Of a stretch of DNA of 38,619 nt, positions 24,958 through 38,089 are shown piece after piece (the stretch's first letter is position 1; each line of letters begins with the position of its first letter). A program made the translations under genes and the position numbers. The stretch comes from Planctomycetota bacterium (GTDB lineage: Bacteria > Planctomycetota > UBA8742 > UBA2392): NCBI GenBank assembly GCA_020849795.1, contig JADZFR010000057.1, positions 1 through 38,619 of the forward strand. The letters run 5' to 3'. The notes under the pieces are model-generated. The model made no database searches. It saw nothing but the letters and a program-made list of their open reading frames with translations, and was not told the origin of the DNA.

Positions 24958-25182
24958 GAGGATGTGAACGTAGGCGCTCGGTGTGCATGACGGCAAAAGC
25001 CCTGCGACTTTCCGCGGATGCGGAGACCGCAGTCATCAATTCGATGAGGGTGAACACAAGAGGTCTACGCCCAGCTGACACTGGGGCGAAAGCGGGCTTG
25101 CCCGTGATCGCGCCAGGGAAGGCGGGTACTTTGATCGTCCCCAGAAACAGGGGATACCAAATCAAAACAAGGTCACATCCTC
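24958..25182 (+). other. Structured leader domain closed by a 10-bp stem
   Basis: gaggatgtga (24958-24967) pairs perfectly with tcacatcctc (25173-25182). Inside lie several short stems: tgcgg/ccgca at 25019-25031, tcatc/gatga at 25033-25047, cgcccag/ctg(g)ggcg at 25068-25088, and tcccc/gggga at 25138-25154. The same 5' arm could instead pair with 26839-26849 beyond 16S. Confidence 0.6.
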
Positions 25183-25266
25183 ATAAGCATTGCAAGGAAA
25201 GGCTCCGTAATTCGGAGAGCTTTCCCCAAAATGCCCTGAGAATCCGTGACCGAGGTCAAATTTTTG

Positions 25267-26797
<1,531 letters not shown>

Positions 26798-26808
26798 TAC
26801 ATAGACTT

Positions 26809-26830
26809 CTATGAGAGGCGACTCTCATAG
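26809..26830 (+). other. Hairpin in the 16S trailer
   Basis: ctatgagag and ctctcatag form a perfect 9-bp stem with a GCGA tetraloop, 20 bases after 16S. It is followed by catatcctctt (26839-26849), which could pair with the leader to make an RNase III-type processing stem. Confidence 0.6.
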
Positions 26831-26930
26831 TCGTAAGGCATATCCTCTTTATTTGTGGCTGTTCATCATACGCGTGCAGGGGGCTCTGTGATTTGTTCAC
26901 GGGGCCCTTTCGCACCCCGCTCGGACTTGG

Positions 26931-27007
26931 GCGCCGGTAGCTCAGTTGGTTAGAGCACACGCCTGATAAGCGTGAGGTCGGCGGTTCGAGTCCGCCCCGG
27001 CGCACCA
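26931..27007 (+). tRNA. tRNA-Ile (GAT anticodon)
   Basis: Full cloverleaf with encoded CCA in the 16S-23S spacer: acceptor GCGCCGG pairs with CCGGCGC; anticodon loop CTGATAA reads GAT; T-arm GGCGG-TTCGAGT-CCGCC. Confidence 0.97.
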
Positions 27008-27067
27008 GCCTTGCAGTTTGTCAAAGGCCGGCGCGACCAGGCCGCTGGGACCAGTCCTTAGGTCATG

Positions 27068-27142
27068 GGGCCGGTAGCTCAGTGGTAGAGCGTTGCCTTT
27101 GCAAGGCAAGGGTCAGGGGTTCGACTCCCCTCCGGTCCACCA
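27068..27142 (+). tRNA. tRNA-Ala (TGC anticodon)
   Basis: Full cloverleaf with encoded CCA, 60 bases after tRNA-Ile: acceptor GGGCCGG pairs with CCGGTCC, including the G3-U70 identity pair; anticodon loop TTTGCAA reads TGC. Confidence 0.97.
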
Positions 27143-27613
27143 GACTTCGCGCAACGGCGCCTGGCCTGGCAAACCGGGGTGCACGAGTCGCGAGTGTGGC
27201 GCGTATGAAGCAGGGACCAGGGCAGTTTGCCGAACCGGCGAACCGCCCCGGCCCCCGCAGTTAGCAGGCAGGAAGCCGGGACACGGCTCTTTGACAACAG
27301 CATACTGAGACGAATCAAGAGTTGACTTCAATATTTCGAGGTCGTCGAGAGACGACCAATCGTCGTGTGACGCCGTGAGGCGTTATGTGGCGCGTCTGAA
27401 ATACTGTCAGCCTTGCCGGCAGCTTGCTGCGCGGGCAGGGATCCACTGACAGGAAGTAAGCCAGGCATAGTAGACGTATCGCTACGTCATGTCTTGAAGC
27501 TGTATCTTAAGCGGCAGGGCGGCTTGTATTGTCGGCCCTGTCGAGTGAGAAGAGTTGACGGCGGTCATTGTGGCACTTGCGTGGGGACACGCGGGTGGTG
27601 CGGTGATTGTTGT
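27143..27613 (+). other. Spacer between tRNA-Ala and 23S
   Basis: No gene is supported. It contains a boxA-like site (27285-27300) and two tetraloop hairpins: ggtcgtc-gaga-gacgacc (27340-27357) and acgcc-gtga-ggcgt (27370-27383). The rest, up to the 23S start, is probably removed in processing. Confidence 0.7.
27285..27300 (+). promoter_or_regulatory. boxA-like site before 23S
   Basis: ggctctttgacaacag closely matches boxA and the leader copy at 24926; repetition of boxA in the 16S-23S spacer is usual in rRNA operons. Confidence 0.65.
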
Positions 27614-30573
<2,960 letters not shown>

Positions 30574-30750
30574 CAACAATCTTCGTACCACTGCGTTTGC
30601 ACGCAACTACGAAACTGTTGCAAAACTGTTGTAAGACTCCTGACATGCCGTTTGCGATACCACGCTTTACCTGGCCAACTCTTGCCAGTCTCAGTTATGC
30701 TGTTGACAAAGCGTCGTGGCGGGACTTCACCGCCATGATTGACAACTTTC

Positions 30751-30858
<108 letters not shown>

Positions 30859-30862
30859 GTTT

Positions 30863-30894
30863 ACACAGGCCGGAGCGAAAGCTTCGGCCTGTGT
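30863..30894 (+). terminator. Terminator of the rRNA operon
   Basis: acacaggccg (30863-30872) pairs with cggcctgtgt (30885-30894), extended inside by agc/gct around a GAAA tetraloop. It starts four bases after 5S and is followed by ccattt, a short T-run. Confidence 0.82.
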
Positions 30895-31026
30895 CCATTT
30901 AAGCCCCCCGCACAAGGTCACAACCTCACCCGCACTGCACGCGTTCCGTCCACTTTCGGGACTAAACTCCAAGCCTCCGCTGTTTCCACTTTGCCTTGGT
31001 TGTTGCCCCCGACCGAGGCGCAAAGT

Positions 31027-31057
31027 GAGGGATCGAGGCCTTCGGCCCCGGTCCCTC
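31027..31057 (+). terminator. Second hairpin after the rRNA operon
   Basis: A stem of about 13 pairs (gagggatcgaggc with gccccggtccctc, one A-C mismatch and one G-U) around a small cttcg loop lies between the 5S terminator and the next gene. It may back up termination, or be in the leader of the FMN reductase mRNA. Confidence 0.45.
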
Positions 31058-31088
31058 GCGATTTCCAGACCCCACATCCGGAGCAGCA

Positions 31089-31658
31089 ATGACCAGAGTC
31101 CTCGCTTTCGCCGGCAGCATGCGCAAAGGCTCGTGGAACAAAAAGCTTGTGCGTGTCGCCGCCCAGGGTGCACGCGAAGCCGGCGCCGAGGTCACGATTC
31201 TCGAAATCGAAGACTATCCGCTGCCGCTGTACGACGGCGATCTCGAGGCCGCATCCGGCTTGCCTGGGAATGTCGTCAAGTTGAAAGACGTGTTCAAGGC
31301 GCACCACGGGTTTTTGATCAGCAGCCCCGAATACAACGGCGGCATGCCGGGCGTGCTCAAGAACCTGACCGACTGGTTGTCCAGACCCCGCGACGGCGAA
31401 AAGCCGTTCGAGATTTTCGCGAACAAGCCGGCTGCAGCCATGGCCGCCAGCCCCGGCGCGCTTGGTGGCAACCGCATGCTGCCGACCCTGCGCGCGCACA
31501 TGCTGCACATGCAGATGCTGGTGATTCCGCAGACGTTCGGCCTGGGCAAAGCCGCCGAGGCTTTTGACGAAGCCGGTCTGCTCAAAGAGGCCAAAGTCAG
31601 CGAATCCGTAATGAACCTGGGCAGGCGCGTGGCCGAGCTGGCAGCACGCCTTGCGTAG
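31089..31658 (+). CDS. NADPH-dependent FMN reductase family protein
   Basis: A 189-residue flavodoxin-fold protein. N-terminal phosphate-binding loop AGSMRKGSWNKKL and the family motif SPEYNGGMPGVLKNLTDW are both typical; members reduce FMN, quinones, azo compounds or chromate with NAD(P)H, and the actual substrate here is unknown. Ribosome site GGAG precedes the ATG at 31089. It follows the rRNA operon terminators, so it should have its own promoter. Confidence 0.9.
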   Translation: MTRVLAFAGSMRKGSWNKKLVRVAAQGAREAGAEVTILEIEDYPLPLYDGDLEAASGLPGNVVKLKDVFKAHHGFLISSPEYNGGMPGVLKNLTDWLSRPRDGEKPFEIFANKPAAAMAASPGALGGNRMLPTLRAHMLHMQMLVIPQTFGLGKAAEAFDEAGLLKEAKVSESVMNLGRRVAELAARLA

Positions 31659-31708
31659 GCACTGGCGAGGTCCTGCTAATTCGCGCGGATCGGCGCTATA
31701 TTCGGCGC

Positions 31709-32467
31709 ATGAAGTGGCAGCCGATTGCAGCATCGCTGGTCGTCATCGCGCTCTTTATGGGCGGGATGGCGGTGTGGCGCCTGACCCGCGACGACAGCCC
31801 GCGCAAAGCCAACAACGCGCCCGCCAACGCTGCGATTGACCTGCCGGTGGATGAAGGCGAGTGGAAGACCGTCAAGCTTCGCGACCTGCCTTCGCTGGAT
31901 CCCATCGGCCTGTGGCCAAGCCACGGCGCGCGCGTGTCCGACCCGCAGTTGTGGGTAGTCTGGGAGACGCGCGAGCACGCGTCGTGCCGCGTGATCGCCC
32001 GCAGCGGCCGCAGCGCCTGGTACGAAGTCGGGTCGACCAAGGCCAACACTCATTACATGGCGCTCGATCTCAGCCGCTTCAATGATGAAGCCTGGTTCTG
32101 CGTGGAATGGACCGAGGGCGGCCGCGAATATCGCAGCCAGGAGCGGCTTGTCAGTTTTGGCGCCGGCACCGCGTTTGGCCGGCGCACATACCGGGTTGCG
32201 GTGCCGAAGGCTGAACCGGCCAAGCCCTTTGACATCAGCGTTGTCGGCGGCGAGTTCCGGCGCCTGACCGGCGACGCTTTCTTGACCACGCTGTTTCCCG
32301 ACAACGTGCACTGCTGGACTCTGCCCCGGCCCGACTTGGGTGTGCTGCAGTTTGGCGTGACTGACCCGGCCAGCATCCCCGACGCCGGCTGCTTCGGCTT
32401 TCTGGAAGTGCGCGACCCGGCCACAGGCACGGTAGATCGTGTGCTGATCGAGCTCAGGCCCGTCTAG
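31709..32467 (+). CDS. Membrane-anchored protein of unknown function
   Basis: A 252-residue protein with one N-terminal hydrophobic segment (residues 5-23, PIAASLVVIALFMGGMAVW), then a soluble, probably beta-rich domain with many tryptophans (LWVVWETREHASC, WFCVEWTEGG). The tail appears to bear an immunoglobulin-like or fibronectin-like pattern but no family is recognised. It is 50 bases after the FMN reductase and overlaps the convergent kinase gene by four bases at its stop codon. Confidence 0.68.
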   Translation: MKWQPIAASLVVIALFMGGMAVWRLTRDDSPRKANNAPANAAIDLPVDEGEWKTVKLRDLPSLDPIGLWPSHGARVSDPQLWVVWETREHASCRVIARSGRSAWYEVGSTKANTHYMALDLSRFNDEAWFCVEWTEGGREYRSQERLVSFGAGTAFGRRTYRVAVPKAEPAKPFDISVVGGEFRRLTGDAFLTTLFPDNVHCWTLPRPDLGVLQFGVTDPASIPDAGCFGFLEVRDPATGTVDRVLIELRPV

Positions 32468-34155
32468 CGGCTGACTCTGGCGTGGCCGAAGACTTTCAGC
32501 AGGTTCTGGAAGGCGGGCACGTTCTCCAGTGTCTTGAACGCGGCGTTGTCGGCCAGGCGCTTGCGGTCGCGAAAGCCGTTCTTTACCGCGCGCTCAAGGT
32601 ACTTCAGCCCCTCGGCGGGGTCGCTCGGCGCGGTCAGAATCGCAAGCCAATACAGCGTCTCAGCGAAACTGGGGTTGATCTCAAGCGCCCGCAAAAGCAA
32701 CGCGCGGGCCTTGTCTTCCTGCGTGCGCTTCGACAACAGCACCGCAAGCGCTACATAGCCGCGTTCATCGGCGGGCACGAGCTCGATGCACTTTTCGTAC
32801 TCGCGCTCGGCGGCTTTCCAGGCGCGACCCTTTTCGTAGATCTTGCCCAGGCTGATGCGAGCCTCGACGTTGTGCGCGTTCAGCTTCAGCGCATACGTCA
32901 GGTTCTCTCGCGCGCCGGAAAGGTCGCCGGTCATGCGCTGCAGGCTGCCCAGAAAGCTGCGAGCGCGCGGGTCATCGGGATTGTAGGCCACCGCCGTCTG
33001 GTAGTCGGCCAGCGCCTCTTTCAGCTTGCGCATCTTGCGGTAAATATGGCCGCGCAGCATGTGCAGCCGCGCGTCATCGCCCTTGATGCGCATGGCCGTT
33101 TCAATCTGCTTCAGTGCGTCGTCAAACCGCGCCCGCTTCATGGCCTGCTGGGCGTCGGTGACCGAGTTTTCAAGTTGCGTGGTCATGCTCAGCACGGCCA
33201 ATTCGATGGTCTCGTTGCGGTCAAGCTCTTCGCTGGCTTCCTCGGCGGCCTGGCGCGCCAGTTTGTAGATGCCGCTGCCTTCGCTGCGCTGCACGGTTAC
33301 GGTGCGCCGACGCTGGCTGCGAATCAGCTCAGCGGCGGCTTCAAGGTCTTCGGCCAGCTCGTCGGCGTTCTCGTAGCGGGCATTCGGTTGCTTGGCGAGC
33401 ATGCGGTTGACAATGCGCTCAAGTTCGCGCGGCAGGCCGGGGCGCAGCTCGTTCAGCGGCGGGTGATCGTCCTGCTGGTGCATCAGGATCAGCGCCTGCG
33501 CGGTTTCGCCCAGGAAGGGGCGCCGCCCGGTCAGCAGCAGGTACAGCGTCACACCCAGCGAGTAAATGTCGCTGCGGCCGTCCACGGGTTCGCCGCGACA
33601 TTGCTCGGGGCTCATGTACGGCGGGCTGCCGCTGTGCCCGCCTGAGGCATCGCTGCCCAGCGCCGCCGCCACGCCGAAGTCGCTGATTTTGACGCGCCCG
33701 TTGTTCAGGATCAGCAGGTTGTCCGGCTTGATGTCGCGGTGTACCACGCTGCGCTTGTGGGCGTATGCCAGCCCGCGCGCGACCTGGGCCGCGATCTTGA
33801 CCGCCAGCAACGGGTCAACTCCCTGGCGCGAGACCAGCCGCGAAACCGGCACGCCGTCGACCAGTTGCATCACCAGGTAGGGCTGGCCGTCGTGGGTGTC
33901 CACGGCGTAGACGGGCGTGATGTTGGGGTGCTCCAGCTGGCCTGCCATGCGCGCTTCGTTCATGAAGCGTTCGCGCAGCACGTCGTTGCGCGAAAGTTCG
34001 CGCGGCAGCACTTTCACCGCCACCAGCTTGTCCAGGCCGGTGTGCTTGGCCTTGTACACATGGCCCATGCCGCCCTGGCCAATGCGCGAGATAAGCTCGC
34101 ATTTGCCAAGCGTCGCGCCGGTGAGGTCTTCGGGGTCGTTGCGTGTGCCCGCCAT
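32464..34155 (-). CDS. Serine/threonine protein kinase with C-terminal TPR repeats
   Basis: A 563-residue Hanks-type kinase, a class expanded in Planctomycetota. The kinase domain (about 17-270) is intact: glycine-rich loop GQGGMG (26-31), catalytic lysine VAVK (K48), HRDIKPDN, DFG, and SPPYMSPEQ in the activation segment. The C-terminal half has several TPR units (for example EALADYQTAVAYNPDDPRA, ENLTYALKLNAHNVEARI). No transmembrane segment separates the two parts, so it is cytoplasmic, unlike PknB-type receptors. The TPRs probably recruit partners or substrates. No cognate substrate is evident nearby. Confidence 0.93.
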   Translation of the reverse strand: MAGTRNDPEDLTGATLGKCELISRIGQGGMGHVYKAKHTGLDKLVAVKVLPRELSRNDVLRERFMNEARMAGQLEHPNITPVYAVDTHDGQPYLVMQLVDGVPVSRLVSRQGVDPLLAVKIAAQVARGLAYAHKRSVVHRDIKPDNLLILNNGRVKISDFGVAAALGSDASGGHSGSPPYMSPEQCRGEPVDGRSDIYSLGVTLYLLLTGRRPFLGETAQALILMHQQDDHPPLNELRPGLPRELERIVNRMLAKQPNARYENADELAEDLEAAAELIRSQRRRTVTVQRSEGSGIYKLARQAAEEASEELDRNETIELAVLSMTTQLENSVTDAQQAMKRARFDDALKQIETAMRIKGDDARLHMLRGHIYRKMRKLKEALADYQTAVAYNPDDPRARSFLGSLQRMTGDLSGARENLTYALKLNAHNVEARISLGKIYEKGRAWKAAEREYEKCIELVPADERGYVALAVLLSKRTQEDKARALLLRALEINPSFAETLYWLAILTAPSDPAEGLKYLERAVKNGFRDRKRLADNAAFKTLENVPAFQNLLKVFGHARVSR

Positions 34156-34200
34156 GGCGTCGGATCATACCCGTGACCCGCCATGATGTCAGGCGAGCGC

Positions 34201-35220
34201 TTACCCGCCCAGGTAGCTCATTTCTGCTTTGGGCAGCCCGGTGGTGTTGGCGTTGCGCAGTTCACTGTACCGGTCTTCGCGGCGTTGCCAGATGCTTTCG
34301 ATCAGGGCGCGCAGCTTGGCTTCGCTGGCGCCGGCCCGCAGGGGGCCTTTCAGGTCATGTCCTGCGCCGGCAAACAGGCAGGTGAACAGCTCGCCCCGGG
34401 CTGACAGTCGGGCACGCGTGCAATCGCCGCAGAACGTGTTGGTGACGCTGCTGATCACGCCGATTTCGCCCTGCCCGTCGGCATAGCGCCAGCGGTCGGC
34501 CACTTCGCCGGGGTAGTTCGGATCGGCGCTTTCCAGCGGCCAGCGCGCACGCACACGGGCGACGATCTCCCGCGCGGGCATTACGTCGTCGAGGCGCCAG
34601 CCGTTGCTGGTGCCGACGTCCATGTACTCAATGTAACGCAATACGATGCCTGTACCGCGCCAGCGCTCAGCCATGGCTTCAATCTCGCTGTCGTTCTCGC
34701 CGCGCTTGACCACCATGTTGATCTTGAGCGGGGTCAGGCCCGCTGCCAGGGCCGCGTCGATCCCCTTGAGTACCGGGGCTGTCCCGACGCCCTTGCCGTT
34801 CATGCGCCCGAACACTTCGTCATCGAGGCTGTCCAGGCTGACGGTCACGCGTGACAGGCCGGCTTGCTTCAGTGCGCGCGCGAATGCCGGCAGCAGCAAG
34901 CCGTTGGTGGTCAGCGCAATGTCGTCAATGCCGGGCACGGCGCGAAGCAGCGCAACCAGTTCCGGCAGGTCACGGCGCAGCAGCGGCTCGCCGCCGGTGA
35001 TGCGCAGCTTGCGGGTGCCCAGCGCAGCGAACACACGCGCCAGGTGCGCAATCTCGTCGTAATCCAGGATTTCCTTGCGCGGCAGAAAGGCGTGGTCCGG
35101 GCCAAACACGTCGGCGGGCATGCAATAGCCGCAGCGCAGGTTGCAGCGGTCGGTCACCGAGATGCGCAGATCGCGCAGGTGCCGGCCTAACGTGTCTTTT
35201 ACGTGAGCCTGGTCGGCCAT
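34201..35220 (-). CDS. moaA: GTP 3',8-cyclase MoaA
   Basis: A 339-residue radical-SAM enzyme that, with MoaC, converts GTP to cyclic pyranopterin in molybdenum cofactor synthesis. The N-terminal cluster CNLRCGYC (26, 30, 33) binds SAM; GGEPLLRRDLPELV follows. The C-terminal cluster is CGDCTRARLSARGELFTC, and the protein ends in a flexible double glycine (SYLGG), needed for activity in this family. No other mo-genes are in the window. It ends 45 bases before the kinase start and is divergent from the 35323 gene. Confidence 0.96.
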   Translation of the reverse strand: MADQAHVKDTLGRHLRDLRISVTDRCNLRCGYCMPADVFGPDHAFLPRKEILDYDEIAHLARVFAALGTRKLRITGGEPLLRRDLPELVALLRAVPGIDDIALTTNGLLLPAFARALKQAGLSRVTVSLDSLDDEVFGRMNGKGVGTAPVLKGIDAALAAGLTPLKINMVVKRGENDSEIEAMAERWRGTGIVLRYIEYMDVGTSNGWRLDDVMPAREIVARVRARWPLESADPNYPGEVADRWRYADGQGEIGVISSVTNTFCGDCTRARLSARGELFTCLFAGAGHDLKGPLRAGASEAKLRALIESIWQRREDRYSELRNANTTGLPKAEMSYLGG

Positions 35221-35322
35221 CTCCGCATGCTATCACACCCCCCGCCGGGCAAGTACCACGGGCAAGCCGCCTTTGCTCTACGGGCTTTCGCGCCGGGGCT
35301 TTCCCTGCTAAGAATCGCCTCC

Positions 35323-35727
35323 ATGGCTGGACTTGAAGGCAAGCAATTCGTCGTCATCCGCGTCCCCAACGTTGTTGAGGAGGCTGACTTTTTCAGTCGC
35401 ATTTACAATGCGGCTGCGCTGGTCGTGAACGAGTCGATCCGGCAGGTAGACACGGGCAAGTTTGTCGTGCGCATCGAGAAGGCCGAAGGCGACAAAGACC
35501 GCTCGCGCCACGTGTCGTTTGAGGTCAGCGTCAGCAACGTGAACCGCTTCGCCGAAGAGGTCTGGAACCGCGGCATCAAGTACGCCAGTCGTCCGCAGAA
35601 CAACGCTGACGGCTTGCGGCGTGTCGGGTTTGTCAGCCCCAACGAGATCCGGATCAGCGGCGTCGGGCCCCTGAAGATGGACTCGACCGGCGCATTTCCG
35701 GCGTTTCGCCCGGACCTGAAAGGGTAG
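35323..35727 (+). CDS. Small protein, possibly VOC (glyoxalase-like) fold
   Basis: A 134-residue cytosolic protein whose family I do not recognise. Its pattern, an opening strand VVIRVPN, a helix EEADFFSRIY, strands with VSFEVSVSNVN, a helix FAEEVWNRGI and a final RRVGFVSPNEIRISG, matches the beta-alpha-beta3 module of the VOC superfamily, but the metal-binding residues are not clear. The ATG at 35323 was chosen over longer frames because of the conserved-looking start and position; no clear ribosome site is visible. It ends two bases before queF, so the two are co-transcribed. Confidence 0.65.
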   Translation: MAGLEGKQFVVIRVPNVVEEADFFSRIYNAAALVVNESIRQVDTGKFVVRIEKAEGDKDRSRHVSFEVSVSNVNRFAEEVWNRGIKYASRPQNNADGLRRVGFVSPNEIRISGVGPLKMDSTGAFPAFRPDLKG

Positions 35728-35729
35728 CC

Positions 35730-36089
35730 ATGGCCGACGCACCTGCCCGCGGCACCCTCGAGACCTTTCCCAACCCCAACCCGGCACGGGACTACCAAAT
35801 CGCAATTGAAGCGCCCGAGTTCACGTGCGTGTGCCCGAAAACCGGACATCCGGATTTCGCGACCATGCAGCTCACCTATGTGCCTGACAAGCTGTGCCTT
35901 GAGCTCAAGGCATACAAGCTCTACATCCAGGCTTGGCGCAACGTCGGCATCTTCCACGAAGCCGTCACCAACCGCATCGCCGAAGACCTGATCGCCGCGC
36001 TGAAGCCGAGATACCTCAAGCTGGTCGGCGCTTTCCACGCCCACGGCGGCATCACCACCACCGTCACGGTCGAGCATCAGGCAATCTAG
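35730..36089 (+). CDS. queF: NADPH-dependent 7-cyano-7-deazaguanine reductase
   Basis: A 119-residue QueF of the short unimodular type, reducing preQ0 to preQ1 in queuosine synthesis. The catalytic cysteine is in FTCVCPKTGHPDF (Cys35). The QueF motif is ELKAYKLY and the substrate segment is NVGIFHEAVTNRI. The start overlaps the preceding gene's end region (two-base gap), with translation likely coupled. No other queuosine genes are in the window. Confidence 0.95.
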   Translation: MADAPARGTLETFPNPNPARDYQIAIEAPEFTCVCPKTGHPDFATMQLTYVPDKLCLELKAYKLYIQAWRNVGIFHEAVTNRIAEDLIAALKPRYLKLVGAFHAHGGITTTVTVEHQAI

Positions 36090-36132
36090 CTTTCGAAAGT
36101 GCCTTTGCTTACATGGTGCCCTGAGGTGAAAC

Positions 36133-36900
36133 ATGGCGGGCAAATTCCAGGCTAAGCGCGTCCTGGTCACCGGTGGCGGCACCGGCATCGGCCGCGAAGT
36201 CGCGATTGCCTTCCTTCAACAGGGCGCGCGTGTTGTCATCTGCGGCCGTCGTCACGGCCCGTTGAAAGAGGCTGTCCAAAGCCACCAGCCGGCCTTTCCC
36301 GACTTTCACTATGTGGAGTGCGACATCAGCGACCCCGCCGACGTCGCCGAGTTGCTCGACAAGGTGCGGCAGCTGCTGGGCGGGTTGGACGTGCTGGTCA
36401 ACAACGCCGGCGTCAGTGAGCGCGGCAATCTTGAGGATACGACCCTGAAGGTCTGGGACCGCGTTATGAATGTCAACCTGCGCGGCGCGTTCCTTGTCAC
36501 GCAGGCCGTTCTGCCCTTGCTCAAAGAGTCCGGACGCGGTGCCAACGTGCTCAACATCTCCAGCAACCTCGGGCGCCAGGCAGAGCAACACCAGTTGGTC
36601 TATGCCACAAGCAAGGCCGGTCTCGACATGTTCACGCGCTGCTGCGCACTCGACTACGCCGAAGAAGGCATCCGCTTTAACACCATCAGCCCCGGCGTGA
36701 TCGACACGCCGATGCAGGACAGCAACAAGGGTGAATTGGGCTACCAAGAATGGCGCAGCCAGATGGAGCAACTGCACCCGTTGCGCGCCATCGGTCTTCC
36801 CAAAGACGTTGCCGCGGCTGCCCTGTTTCTGTGCAGCGCGGACGCCGACTGGCTGACAGGCGTCAACCTGCCGGTCGATGGCGGGATGTGCGCTCGCTGA
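36133..36900 (+). CDS. Short-chain dehydrogenase/reductase
   Basis: A 255-residue classical SDR. Cofactor motif TGGGTGIG is at 13-20; NNAGVS marks the central strand; NISSNLGR supplies the catalytic serine; YATSK (near 157) is the tyrosine-lysine pair; the C-terminus (DWLTGVNLPVDGG) is typical. It resembles 3-oxoacyl-ACP reductases and glucose-1-dehydrogenases, but the substrate is unknown. Ribosome site GAGGTGA precedes the ATG. Its last 38 bases overlap the convergent ferredoxin-ASKHA gene. Confidence 0.9.
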   Translation: MAGKFQAKRVLVTGGGTGIGREVAIAFLQQGARVVICGRRHGPLKEAVQSHQPAFPDFHYVECDISDPADVAELLDKVRQLLGGLDVLVNNAGVSERGNLEDTTLKVWDRVMNVNLRGAFLVTQAVLPLLKESGRGANVLNISSNLGRQAEQHQLVYATSKAGLDMFTRCCALDYAEEGIRFNTISPGVIDTPMQDSNKGELGYQEWRSQMEQLHPLRAIGLPKDVAAAALFLCSADADWLTGVNLPVDGGMCAR

Positions 36901-38089
36901 CGCTATCGGCGAGGCCCGGCATCATGGCTGCGCGCGCGGCGCCCAATGCGGCGGCATGAGGCAGCCCGATCAGATCGCCACTCCAGAAGCCCAAGGCCTT
37001 TGCAATGCCGCTACTGACCGATACGCCGTAGTCCCCGGTCAGTACCGCGCGGCATGGCGCGCCGGCGAGCTCTTCGCCGCACGTGCGCAGGGCGTGAATT
37101 GCCTCGCGGCAAGCGTCAAGCATGGTCTGCGTCAGCGCCATGTCGCGCGTGGCGGTCAGAATGCTGCCGCCGGGCGTGACCGCCTCAGCGCCGGGCCCGA
37201 CCAGCAGCGCCCGCAGTGAGCCCTGGAACTCGCCCGTGAAGCGCGACGGAATCAACTGCCAGTCGGCGTTGCACATGCCCGCCTGCAGCAGCGCGGCAAT
37301 GCCGGCCAAAAGCCCCGTGGTAGACATGCCGATCGGGGCCGCGTTGTCCACGGTGCTCAGCACAGTGCGGGTCTTGAGCGGCGACCACTCCACGCTGTCG
37401 ATTGCGCCCGCAACGTGGGGCACATCGCCCAGCAGCGGGCGGGTCATGACGGCACGCCACGTAATCACACCGTCGTTGACGAGAGCCGCGACGCCCGAAA
37501 CATCAAGAATGACACAGGGCTCCATGCCCAAGTGGGAAACGGACAGCGCAAGTGCAGCCGCGTGCGAAATGTCAGTGCCGACCCGACACTTGCGCACGCC
37601 AAACGCGTCCGGCATCCCATGCGTGGCATAGGGCATCACGCGCGCAATGCGACCGTCGGCTTGCACGTCGTAGCACGCGCCGCGCAAAGGGTCTCCGGCG
37701 AACACCAGGGCCGCCCCGGCGGCGGATTCCACTTGCCAGCCCTCAAGCGTCTGCGCGCGCGGCTTGTCGGCGAGCGCATGCACGGGCGCGGCATCCACGA
37801 CAAGCTCGCCGCGCACGATGCCGCGGCACGCCAGCCAGATGGGCTCGTGGTTGCGCGAGTGTTGGGGTGCCAGTGAATTGCCGGCACGGTCGTGAAAGTT
37901 GGCTGGGTTGCCGTTGACGTCATGGTCACGGCACACGGGCAGGGCCACACGGCACTGGTGGCAGCTTCCGTTGCCACCGCACGAGCTGTCGAGGTGAACG
38001 CCGCTGCGCCTTGCGGTGTCGAGCAACGTCTCGCCCTCGATGGCTTCGGCAATGCGGTCGGCGGAGCGAAAGAAGACGCGGTGTCCCAT
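36863..38089 (-). CDS. [2Fe-2S] ferredoxin / degenerate ASKHA-type protein (RACo-like)
   Basis: A 408-residue protein. The N-terminal ferredoxin domain has cysteines in the pattern C-x5-C-x2-C (SSCGGNGSCHQC) with a fourth in IWLACRG. The rest corresponds to the ASKHA domain of corrinoid-protein reactivators (DUF4445/RACo): PxGMSTTGLLAGIAALLQAG, an ITQ-like TATRDMALTQ and GDYGVSVSSGIAKALGF near the end. The usual phosphate motif DIGTNGE reads DVSGVAA here, and the total length is well below the family's 550-650, so ATPase activity is doubtful. Start ATG at 38089 preferred; GTG two codons earlier is possible. Neither a corrinoid protein nor a methyltransferase is in the window. Confidence 0.75.
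   Translation of the reverse strand: MGHRVFFRSADRIAEAIEGETLLDTARRSGVHLDSSCGGNGSCHQCRVALPVCRDHDVNGNPANFHDRAGNSLAPQHSRNHEPIWLACRGIVRGELVVDAAPVHALADKPRAQTLEGWQVESAAGAALVFAGDPLRGACYDVQADGRIARVMPYATHGMPDAFGVRKCRVGTDISHAAALALSVSHLGMEPCVILDVSGVAALVNDGVITWRAVMTRPLLGDVPHVAGAIDSVEWSPLKTRTVLSTVDNAAPIGMSTTGLLAGIAALLQAGMCNADWQLIPSRFTGEFQGSLRALLVGPGAEAVTPGGSILTATRDMALTQTMLDACREAIHALRTCGEELAGAPCRAVLTGDYGVSVSSGIAKALGFWSGDLIGLPHAAALGAARAAMMPGLADSVSERTSRHRPAG

Larger units (their letters stand above)
24532..25266 (+). other. rRNA operon promoter region and long structured leader
   Basis: No protein gene is supported in these 735 bases. They contain two promoter-like sites, an AT-rich patch (about 24590-24612) upstream of the first that could act as an UP element, a boxA-like site, and a 225-base domain of short hairpins closed by a 10-bp stem. 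The small ORFs here are not conserved-looking and are rRNA leader. Confidence 0.75.
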
